This document shows positions 1 to 4,764 of a stretch of DNA of 13,296 nt, one piece after another (position 1 is the first letter of the stretch; every line of letters starts with the position of its first letter). The translations under genes and the position numbers were made by a program. Under the pieces are notes generated by a model. That model had not been told where the DNA came from and made no database searches. It saw only the letters and a list, made by a program, of their open reading frames with translations. Source of the DNA: an uncultured Atopobium sp. (GTDB taxonomy: Bacteria; Actinomycetota; Coriobacteriia; Coriobacteriales; Atopobiaceae). Location of the stretch: positions 1 through 13,296 of the forward strand of contig CAMXVQ010000031.1 in NCBI GenBank assembly GCA_947252455.1, given 5' to 3'.

Positions 1-427
1 TAATTTACAACGGAAAAAGAAACAAGGTGAAACACTATAGTTACCAACTGTAACAACATAAGAATGCAAACAATGTAGGGAGCTTTTTTACGATTATTGC
101 GACGGTTTGTTCCTCAAAACATACGCAACTAAATCTATAGATAATTAAATTAATAATCACTCGCCTAAAAAAAATAGTAAACCGCGCTCAAAAAGCGCGC
201 TGAGCCAGCCTAAAGCCGCCGCACGCTAAAACTTTTAACGGTAGTCCTCGCTAAGACCTGCTACACAAGTGCAAATTGCACCCACCTAATTTGCCCTTGA
301 CATCAATACGACACTCTCCACGTGGATTGAGAGAACTCCGAGTATGGCTACACTTTTTTTTAGTGCACAGCATGGAAATTGGGTGCACTTTTTAACAATA
401 AGAAAGGCATGTTAAAAGATTTAGTCA
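1..427. other. AT-rich intergenic stretch, no convincing gene
   Basis: No reading frame here has a start codon, ribosome binding site and length that I would defend. Visible structure: a G+C-rich hairpin at 183-199 (arms CGCGCT and AGCGCG, 5-base loop); a short inverted repeat at about 289-301 (GTGCAA, one base, TTGCAC); a 10-base CGTGGATTGA string at 321-330 that resembles the 3' end of type I-C CRISPR repeats; and a hairpin followed by T residues at 362-394. Together with the ATPase remnant next door this looks like a decayed accessory segment, which is inference. Confidence 0.5.
362..394 (+). terminator. possible rho-independent terminator, plus direction
   Basis: Perfect 7-bp arms AGTGCAC (362-368) and GTGCACT (383-389) enclose a 14-base loop and are followed by TTTTT. 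The stem is short and the loop large, and no plus-strand gene leads into it within the window. It may serve a transcript from further left or be a relic. Low confidence. Confidence 0.3.
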
Positions 428-1173
428 TTATCGTTCCAGAAACTTTTCATCAAGAAGGAAATCAATAATATCTATAACCTGAATTCCATCTTCCGTCACC
501 CAAGGTTTAGTACGATCTTTTACAATAATAATCTTCTTAAAATTGTCTGCTATATGCGTAAAAGGGCGCGTTTCCTGCAGCGTTTTCTCGTGGGTAGCCA
601 AGTTAAGAGAAGATTGGATGTAGCATTTATTGTCGGCAAAGTTGCATACAAAATCTACTTCTGTTTGGATTTTTTGTTTCCGTTGCGAATTTCAACGATG
701 CCAATATCAACGTTATAGCCCCTCATAATGAGCTCATTATAAATAGCGTTTTCCATGAGGTGCGATTCTTCTTGCTGTCTAAAATTTAGGCGTGCATTTC
801 TAAGCCCTAAATCAGAAAAATAATATTTCTGAAGAGCACCGATATATTTTCTTCCTTTTATGTCATACCGCGCTGCTTTTTTGACAATGAAAGCATCTTC
901 TGCATAAGAAAGATAGGAAATGATAGTGTTTAATGACAACTCCTTTTCGCCTTTACTTTTAAAAGTTTCAAATATTCTTTTAGGGTTTGTTAATGAACCG
1001 ATAGAAGATGCAAGAATATTGATAAGAGTATCCATAACGTCCACGCGTTTGATTCCGTGGCGCTCTGTAATATCGCGAACGTAAGTCTGCTCGAACAAAT
1101 TTTTTAAGTATGCAGCCTTCTCTTTATCACTCTTTTTAAACATATTAAGCGACATGCCACCGTAAGTAATTTA
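428..1173 (-). pseudogene. C-terminal remnant of an AAA+ / DUF4143 ATPase, truncated and frameshifted
   Basis: The minus-strand frame ending at 655 gives a 166-residue product starting at 1155. It contains the hallmark segment of the large AAA+ ATPase family with a C-terminal DUF4143 domain: YLKNLFEQTYVRDITERHGI, then a winged-helix-like region, then the YYFSDLGLRNA motif and the ENAIYNELIMRGY motif. In frame before the Met are residues ITYGG, matching the family's usual YGG..P linker, but a stop lies just upstream of them (about 1174). No Walker A or B motif follows upstream, so the roughly 230-residue ATPase domain is gone. At the other end the frame dies at a TAG (655-657). Shifting by one base at the six-A tract (plus-strand T670-675) restores the expected PD-(D/E)XK-like tail: EVDFVCNFADNKCY, then IADNFKKIIIVKD, then PWVTEDGIQVIDIIDFLLDE, ending at a stop at 428-430. 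I read this as a 5'-truncated, frameshifted pseudogene. Family members are often toxin-antitoxin-like or accessory genes, and their function is not settled. Confidence 0.85.
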
Positions 1174-1284
1174 ATGCCCATGTTTAATATCCTATTGAAT
1201 TATTTTGACGCTTTGTACCATTTATTTCATAGCATGTATGACCCCTTACTTTATTACGGCATCCGAGAGAAATCAATGAATTCT

Positions 1285-1326
1285 TCTGACACATGTGTCA
1301 GATATGAACTCTGCGTTAGGCCTAAC
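1285..1326. repeat. two adjacent perfect palindromes (18 bp and 12 bp)
   Basis: TCTGACACATGTGTCAGA at 1285-1302 is a perfect 18-bp palindrome. GTTAGGCCTAAC at 1315-1326 is a perfect 12-bp palindrome. Their centres are 27 bp apart. Perfect palindromes of this size without a loop fit dimeric protein-binding sites better than RNA hairpins. Which regulator, if any, binds is unknown; the nearest downstream plus-strand gene begins 266 bp later. Confidence 0.6.
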
Positions 1327-1579
1327 ATACAAAGACCACGCTCTAAGCGGATCATACCAAAGGATTTAGAGAATGTCACACTCAGCCAGAGTGGCTTTTA
1401 ATTTACACCGTTAATGAAAATGAGCTTATTCTCGTTGCTTCTCGCACAAGGAGCTACGCTAACTTGTTCAGCCTGTAAATGACCATTCCACTTGACGCGG
1501 ATTTTTGGTATGCTCTAGATACCTTCTGTGAGCTAAAACTCGCTAGTTACAAGAACACACTAGTTACGAAAATACGTGT

Positions 1580-1587
1580 AAAGGAGG
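1580..1587 (+). promoter_or_regulatory. ribosome binding site deciding the start of the membrane protein
   Basis: AAAGGAGG is complementary to the anti-Shine-Dalgarno sequence and lies 5 bases before the ATG at 1593. This favours 1593 over the in-frame ATG at 1479. Confidence 0.8.
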
Positions 1588-1592
1588 TTAGT

Positions 1593-2003
1593 ATGAAGAA
1601 ATCTGTGTATCAAGCTATACGATTATTCCTTTTTTCATTATTATTGCCTCTTTTAGGACTAATCCTTAACTCACTTAGATTGTTTAACCCAGAAATTGTT
1701 TATGACTCACCTGTTTTATTGATCGGTATAGCTCACGTATTTGGTTTAACAAGGCTTGTCCTTTACTCAATCGTTGTCAATCAAAAAACACTCGAAAACT
1801 TAGGAGTTTGTAAAACCATCGCTATCGCGCTTATCGCACCAGCCATTGATTTATTGATATTACAAGAGTCTCCTCAACAATTGGGTAATAGCTGGACTTA
1901 TACGTACATTACATTTTTTGTTACTCTTGAATGTATTCCAACTATAATTCCAATCATTGTTAAAGAGTTTTTACGAAGAAGAAAACAAAAGCGCAAAGCT
2001 TAA
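1593..2003 (+). CDS. small four-helix membrane protein, unknown function
   Basis: This is a 136-residue protein that I do not recognise. The start at 1593 is chosen because a near-perfect Shine-Dalgarno AAAGGAGG (1580-1587) sits 5 bases upstream; the frame is open back to an ATG at 1479, but that start has no suitably spaced ribosome binding site. Four hydrophobic segments are visible at about residues 9-28, 41-62, 75-92 and 103-123. A strongly basic tail follows (KEFLRRRKQKRKA), which by the positive-inside rule should be cytoplasmic. There is no signal peptidase motif, no catalytic motif, and just two cysteines. It is the only plus-strand gene in the window and is convergent with the infC operon, sharing the hairpin terminator at 2088-2119. 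Its AT-rich composition resembles the degraded left flank more than the core operons. It could be a small integral-membrane accessory protein; any function would be a guess. Confidence 0.7.
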   Translation: MKKSVYQAIRLFLFSLLLPLLGLILNSLRLFNPEIVYDSPVLLIGIAHVFGLTRLVLYSIVVNQKTLENLGVCKTIAIALIAPAIDLLILQESPQQLGNSWTYTYITFFVTLECIPTIIPIIVKEFLRRRKQKRKA

Positions 2004-2087
2004 ATGTGCTTGTCTAATGATGGGTTTATGGCGCCAAAACAACGCCTTCCACATACGCATTCAATGCCACAGAAAAAATGCTATAAG

Positions 2088-2119
2088 AAAAACCCGACCT
2101 CATGCAAGATCGGGTTTTC
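2088..2119 (-). terminator. rho-independent terminator of infC-rpmI-rplT, probably bidirectional
   Basis: Perfect arms AAAACCCGA (2089-2097) and TCGGGTTTT (2110-2118) surround a 12-base loop. Read on the minus strand, the stem is followed by a T-run (GGGTTTTTC), the classic layout. It lies 37 bp beyond the rplT stop and 85 bp beyond the stop of the convergent plus-strand gene. On the plus strand it ends in TTTT, so it may stop both transcripts. Confidence 0.85.
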
Positions 2120-2155
2120 GCAATACACTTAATAATGGCAATACGATATGTATAC

Positions 2156-2515
2156 CTACTCTGCCAATGCTTTTTTAGCAACTGCAGCCAAATCAGCAAA
2201 GCCTTGTTCGTCTTCGCAGGCAATTTGAGCCAAAACTTTACGGTCGAGCTCAACACCGGCAACTTTAAGACCATGCATAAAAGTGCTGTAAGAAAGATCA
2301 TTCAAGCGAGCAGCAGCATTAATGCGCTGAATCCAAAGACCACGAATCTCGCGCTTTTTATTACGACGGTCGCGATATGCATACTGAAGAGAATGCTGAA
2401 CTTGCTCTTTCATACCGCGGAAGGTACGAGAGCCTACTCCGTAATAACCCTTTGAGCGCTCTACGAGTGTTTGACGCTTTTTACGACCTGCAACTGCGCG
2501 TTTTACACGTGCCAT
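2156..2515 (-). CDS. rplT: 50S ribosomal protein L20
   Basis: This 119-residue protein has the full length of bacterial L20. It begins MARVKRAVAGRKKRQ and has the family's long basic N-terminal helix (GYYGVGSRTFRGMKEQV, YAYRDRRNKKREIRGLWI), followed by the globular domain with RINAAARLNDLSYSTFMHGL and VELDRKVLAQIA. L20 binds 23S rRNA early in 50S assembly. In several bacteria it also represses its own operon by binding an rRNA-like structure in the leader or between cistrons (family knowledge). It is the last gene of infC-rpmI-rplT, 51 bp after rpmI, with AAGGAG about 10 bases before the ATG. A terminator follows at 2088-2119. No anomalies. Confidence 0.98.
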   Translation of the reverse strand: MARVKRAVAGRKKRQTLVERSKGYYGVGSRTFRGMKEQVQHSLQYAYRDRRNKKREIRGLWIQRINAAARLNDLSYSTFMHGLKVAGVELDRKVLAQIACEDEQGFADLAAVAKKALAE

Positions 2516-2549
2516 ATCTCATCAACTCCTTAAGAAATTTTCTTCAAAA

Positions 2550-2563
2550 GACGCATGTGCGTC
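2550..2563 (-). promoter_or_regulatory. hairpin in the rpmI-rplT intercistronic gap
   Basis: Arms GACGCA and TGCGTC, separated by 2 bases, lie in the 51-bp gap, realistically folding as a 5-bp stem with a 4-base loop. On the minus strand the hairpin is followed by TTTTG, and then by a second symmetrical element (AAGAAA-A-TTTCTT) that abuts the rplT Shine-Dalgarno. It could modulate rplT translation or cause partial termination. The position recalls the L20 translational operator of E. coli, but similarity to it is inference. Confidence 0.4.
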
Positions 2564-2566
2564 AAA

Positions 2567-2761
2567 CTAATTGCCCATACGTTGTGATACAACTTGAGCA
2601 TCTGCACTAGAAACAAGAGTTTCTTTACGGAAACCGCGAATACGCTTTTGAGACTTCTTGGTTAAGATGTGGCTCTTGAATGCTTTAGCACGCATGATTT
2701 TTCCGGTTCCTGTACGGCGAAAACGTTTTGCCGAACCTTTGTGAGTTTTCATCTTAGGCAT
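2567..2761 (-). CDS. rpmI: 50S ribosomal protein L35
   Basis: This 64-residue basic protein begins MPKMKTHKGSAKRFRRTGTGK, the L35 signature, and has the internal segments KAFKSHILTKKSQKR and GFRKETLVS. The length is normal for L35. It is a late-binding structural protein of the 50S subunit. It lies between infC (17-bp gap) and rplT in the conserved infC-rpmI-rplT order. A good Shine-Dalgarno (AAAGGAG) lies 8 bases before the ATG, immediately after the infC stop codon. Nothing unusual is visible. Confidence 0.98.
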   Translation of the reverse strand: MPKMKTHKGSAKRFRRTGTGKIMRAKAFKSHILTKKSQKRIRGFRKETLVSSADAQVVSQRMGN

Positions 2762-2778
2762 AACTAGCTCTCCTTTTA

Positions 2779-3354
2779 CTACTCTTCGCTCTTCTCAACC
2801 TGCGCTTGGTCTTGACGCGGCGCTTTCTCATCAAAAGCACCCTTAATGGGAGCAACAAGCATGTGCATATTGCGTCCCTCCATTTTTGGCTTTGCCTCTA
2901 CCGTTGCATACGGTTTTAAATCGGCAGCCAAGCGGTCCAAAACGTTTTGTCCCTGTTCGGGATGCGCCATTTCACGGCCGCGGAACATGATAGTAATCTT
3001 GACACGCGCTCCTTTTTTCAAAAAGCGCATAACATGATTCTTCTTGGTGGTGTAGTCGCCCACATCAATTTTTGGACGAAACTTCATTTCTTTGACCTCA
3101 ATTTTAACCTGCTTTTTACGAGCAAGCTTTGCTTTGCGGTCTTGATCGTACTTGAATTTGCGATAGTCCATCACCTTACATACAGGAGGCTCTGCTCCCG
3201 GTGCAATCTCAACTAAATCGAGATTTTGTTCATCGGCGATCCGCTGAGCATCACGGACACCAAACAAACCTAACTGAGAACCATCAACACCGATAAGACG
3301 ACAAGTACGTGCTGTAATTTCGTCATTAATGCGAGTTGCGTCGTTCTTGGCTAT
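2779..3354 (-). CDS. infC: translation initiation factor IF-3, AUA start codon
   Basis: This is a 191-residue IF-3. The N-terminal domain (about 1-78) has RINDEITA, RLIGVDGSQLG and LDLVEIAPGAEPPVCKVMDYRKFKY. A linker (QDRKAKLARKKQ) leads to the C-terminal domain (about 84-170) with VKEMKFRPKI, the FLKKGARVKITIMFRGREM segment and a charged tail. IF-3 binds the 30S subunit, prevents premature 50S joining and proofreads the start codon. The start is constrained by sequence: the first residues of IF-3 are present only if translation begins at ATA (3354-3352). A stop codon (TAG) lies two codons upstream, and no ATG or GTG occurs in frame before the family-conserved residues; a TTG at 3267 would remove 29 residues, including RINDEI. 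A strong AAGGAAGG sits 8 bases before ATA. IF-3 discriminates against AUU/AUC/AUA, so infC using such a start is the known basis of autoregulation in other bacteria. It is the first gene of the operon. Confidence 0.93.
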   Translation of the reverse strand: MAKNDATRINDEITARTCRLIGVDGSQLGLFGVRDAQRIADEQNLDLVEIAPGAEPPVCKVMDYRKFKYDQDRKAKLARKKQVKIEVKEMKFRPKIDVGDYTTKKNHVMRFLKKGARVKITIMFRGREMAHPEQGQNVLDRLAADLKPYATVEAKPKMEGRNMHMLVAPIKGAFDEKAPRQDQAQVEKSEE

Positions 3355-3456
3355 CTTCTACACCTTCCTTTCACATAACCTAAACCTTAGGTAACGCCCC
3401 ATATAGAGCATAACAACAAATGTCGGCATAAAAAAACCCGACACAAAAGGTCAGGC
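3355..3456 (-). promoter_or_regulatory. infC leader with mutually exclusive hairpins (candidate attenuator)
   Basis: Reading the minus strand, arms CCTGAC (3455-3450) and GTCGGG (3442-3437) form a stem with a 7-base loop, followed at once by seven T residues (3436-3430). The 3' arm overlaps TGTCGG (3443-3438), which can instead pair perfectly with CCGACA (3426-3421), destroying the terminator. A further hairpin ACCTAA-ACC-TTAGGT (3378-3392) lies close to the AAGGAAGG Shine-Dalgarno (3363-3370). This arrangement fits an attenuated leader such as the L20 leaders of Firmicutes, but I see no rRNA-like L20 site I can assign and no clear promoter upstream. Confidence 0.55.
3430..3456 (-). terminator. 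rho-independent terminator between tRNA-Leu and infC
   Basis: A 6-bp stem (one G-U pair) with a 7-base loop is followed by seven T residues on the minus strand. It lies 184 bp after the tRNA-Leu 3' end and 76 bp before the infC start. It may simply end the tRNA transcript, act as the infC attenuator, or both. Confidence 0.75.
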
Positions 3457-3639
3457 ATAATTATCATACATAACGTGTATCATATTTGCTTGACCTGATA
3501 GCTACATTGAGCGCCATAAGGTGAGAGCCGTAACAGCTCCGCTTTATCTTTGCTTACAATACGCTTTTACATGCTTATTTTCAAGCTTTTTACTAAAAAA
3601 CAGGCGAGATCATAATCTAAACATACTGAAAAGCATACG

Positions 3640-3726
3640 TGGTGCCCGAGGTGAGACTCGAACTCACACTCTGTTGCCAGAAATGGATTTTGAATCCATC
3701 GCGTCTGCCAATTCCACCACTCGGGC
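3640..3726 (-). tRNA. tRNA-Leu (anticodon CAA)
   Basis: The acceptor arms GCCCGAG (5') and CTCGGGC (3') pair over 7 bp, with discriminator A and an encoded CCA at 3642-3640. The anticodon stem ATGGA/TCCAT encloses the loop TTCAAAA, giving anticodon CAA, which reads UUG. The D-arm contains the TGGAATTGGCAGAC sequence typical of leucine tRNAs. A long class II variable arm (TTTCTGGCAACAGA region) precedes the T-arm with GTTCGAGTC. Length is 87 nt with CCA. It stands alone, with its own promoter upstream and a terminator downstream at 3430-3456. Confidence 0.97.
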
Positions 3727-3760
3727 ACGTTTGCAACACCACTTGATAGGTGCGTGTAAA

Positions 3761-3788
3761 AATATAGCACATCACAGGCTTTTGGCAA
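3761..3788 (-). promoter_or_regulatory. sigma-70-type promoter for tRNA-Leu
   Basis: On the minus strand a -35 hexamer TTGCCA (3788-3783), a 16-bp spacer and a -10 hexamer TATATT (3766-3761) are visible, with an extended -10 TG one base upstream. The predicted transcription start would be about 25-30 bases before the mature tRNA 5' end at 3726, a sensible 5' leader length. Confidence 0.65.
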
Positions 3789-3844
3789 AGGTTATTTTTT
3801 GCTTATTATATGTGCAAGTTCGCATACAAGCTATTTACCAGCAT

Positions 3845-4561
3845 TTATGACGTGTATTGCTGCAAAAACGGATTATGTTCAAGTTCTTTATACATCCGCG
3901 ATGGGTCACCGTGCCCAGGAAAAATATGTGAATTGGGGTCAAGCTCGCGAACGATACGCTTTAAGCTTTGCTGCATTAAGCGGTTGTCACCGCCTAGCAA
4001 ATCGGTACGTCCAATACTTCCCTTAAAAAGAGTATCTCCTGTAAACACCAAACCTTGAGCCTTACCTTGACCGATAATAATAACACTTCCGGGCGTATGA
4101 CCTGGTACCGACATAATCTTAAACGACGCTGCGCCCAAATCAAGCACCATTGAATCTTCGAGGTAAAAATCAGCGTGCGGTGCATTTGCTTCGTAGGTAT
4201 ATCCAAGCTCATCGGGTCCTTGTGCCGATAAAGCGCGATCTTCATCGGCGGCGGCAATGCCGTAGCGCGCACCCGTAAGACGGCGGAGCTGCGCCACACC
4301 ACCTACATGGTCGTTATGCCCATGAGTTGCAAGAATATAGCGAATGTGCAGCTCTTGAGGCAAATGTTGGGCAATGGCTGTACCCTGATCTCCAGCATCG
4401 ATAATAAGTCCTACATGTTCACCATTGTCAATGGACTCGTATAAATAGCAGTTAGTGCATAAAGGACCAACGATAAAGCCTTGGAGCTCTTCTAAAGGCT
4501 CGGGCATCTGAGAGGATGAATCAGACGCTGACGCGTGAGAATTAAGCGTATCTTCCATCAT
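3845..4561 (-). CDS. metallo-beta-lactamase-fold hydrolase (glyoxalase II-like)
   Basis: This 238-residue protein has a complete binuclear metal site of the MBL superfamily: THGHNDH at 79-85 (H80, H82, D84, H85), H155 in PGHTPGS, D176 in FTGDTLF and H217 in FPGHGD. The fold core starts at about residue 28 (FIVGPLCTNCYLY, LIIDAGD). The first 27 residues are acidic and Ser-rich, and probably disordered. Such proteins are annotated as hydroxyacylglutathione hydrolase-like; actinobacteria generally lack glutathione, so a different thioester substrate, or another hydrolysis, is likely (inference). It is probably a soluble cytoplasmic enzyme with no signal peptide. The start at 4561 follows an AGAGG spaced 6 bases away; a second ATG comes immediately after. 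In many Gram-positives an MBL gene follows rel, often with dtd between them. Here dtd is absent and a 203-bp gap separates the two genes, so co-transcription is plausible but unproven. Confidence 0.92.
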   Translation of the reverse strand: MMEDTLNSHASASDSSSQMPEPLEELQGFIVGPLCTNCYLYESIDNGEHVGLIIDAGDQGTAIAQHLPQELHIRYILATHGHNDHVGGVAQLRRLTGARYGIAAADEDRALSAQGPDELGYTYEANAPHADFYLEDSMVLDLGAASFKIMSVPGHTPGSVIIIGQGKAQGLVFTGDTLFKGSIGRTDLLGGDNRLMQQSLKRIVRELDPNSHIFPGHGDPSRMYKELEHNPFLQQYTS

Positions 4562-4621
4562 AAAGTACCTCTTATCTTAAGGATGTGAGCACGCACAACA
4601 GCACCTGTATGCACGTACAGT

Positions 4622-4759
4622 TTACCAAACAACAACTTTTGCGCGAAAATGTTGTAACCAAGCGCTGCGGTAACTTGATGCAGCCACGCGGTGTAACAGC
4701 TCGCTGCGGTAGCGTGACACAACCACCCGTTCTAACAACGCAGCTCGCCAAAACAACAT
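4622..4759 (-). CDS. possible 45-residue repeat-containing small protein (doubtful)
   Basis: An open minus-strand frame starts with ATG only 5 bases after the rel stop codon and runs to a TAA at 4622-4624. The product is basic and contains two 13-residue repeats (RVVVSRYRSELLH and RVAASSYRSAWLQ) produced by the underlying 39-bp tandem repeat. The Shine-Dalgarno is weak (AAGAG, 2-3 bases before ATG). The plus strand is also open across the same repeat, so the open frame may be an accident of composition. I recognise no family. Position immediately after rel and codons without obvious oddities are the only supports. Confidence 0.2.
   Translation of the reverse strand: MLFWRAALLERVVVSRYRSELLHRVAASSYRSAWLQHFRAKVVVW
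4663..4740. repeat. imperfect 39-bp tandem repeat, two units
   Basis: Units at 4663-4701 and 4702-4740 both begin CGCTGCGGTA and share TAACA near their ends; I count 29 of 39 identical positions. The period is a multiple of three, so reading frames stay open on both strands. A partial third unit may follow (4741 onward, CAGCTCGCC). The repeat occupies the gap between rel and the MBL hydrolase. Confidence 0.75.
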
Positions 4760-4764
4760 GTCTC

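Larger units (their letters stand above)
1174..1592. other. intergenic region with palindromes, no credible gene
   Basis: A 75-codon open frame at 1174-1401 has no Shine-Dalgarno sequence and no recognisable protein features, so I do not call it. The stretch contains two perfect palindromes (listed separately), a small hairpin AGCCA-GAG-TGGCT followed by TTTT at 1384-1399, and a direct repeat CTAGTTAC at 1543-1550 and 1560-1567, just before the membrane-protein gene. A near-consensus -35 hexamer TTGACG lies at 1492-1497, but the best -10 candidate at the right distance (1516-1521, TAGATA) is poor. Confidence 0.5.

Noticed and set aside
1..58. Minus-strand frame starting at 58 and running off the left edge
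   Set aside because: There is no ribosome binding site and only 19 codons are visible.
200..300. Possible tmRNA-like segment
   Set aside because: I found no tRNA-like acceptor ends and no plausible tag reading frame ending in AA-stop.
655..690. Programmed -1 frameshift at the six-A tract of the ATPase remnant
   Set aside because: The heptamer is C AAA AAA rather than a strong slippery A AAA AAG, no stimulatory structure is evident, and the gene has lost its 5' half anyway.
1174..1401. 75-codon plus-strand open frame
   Set aside because: It has no Shine-Dalgarno, no protein-like motif, and it runs through the palindromes; it looks like chance.
1492..1521. Promoter for the plus-strand membrane protein
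   Set aside because: TTGACG is a good -35, but the only -10 candidate at correct spacing (TAGATA) matches the consensus poorly.
3265..3267. TTG start for infC at 3267
   Set aside because: It would remove conserved N-terminal IF-3 residues (RINDEI, RLIGVDG), and no Shine-Dalgarno precedes it.
3521..3850. 109-codon plus-strand open frame
   Set aside because: It lies across the tRNA-Leu gene and its flanks on the opposite strand, so it is a shadow.
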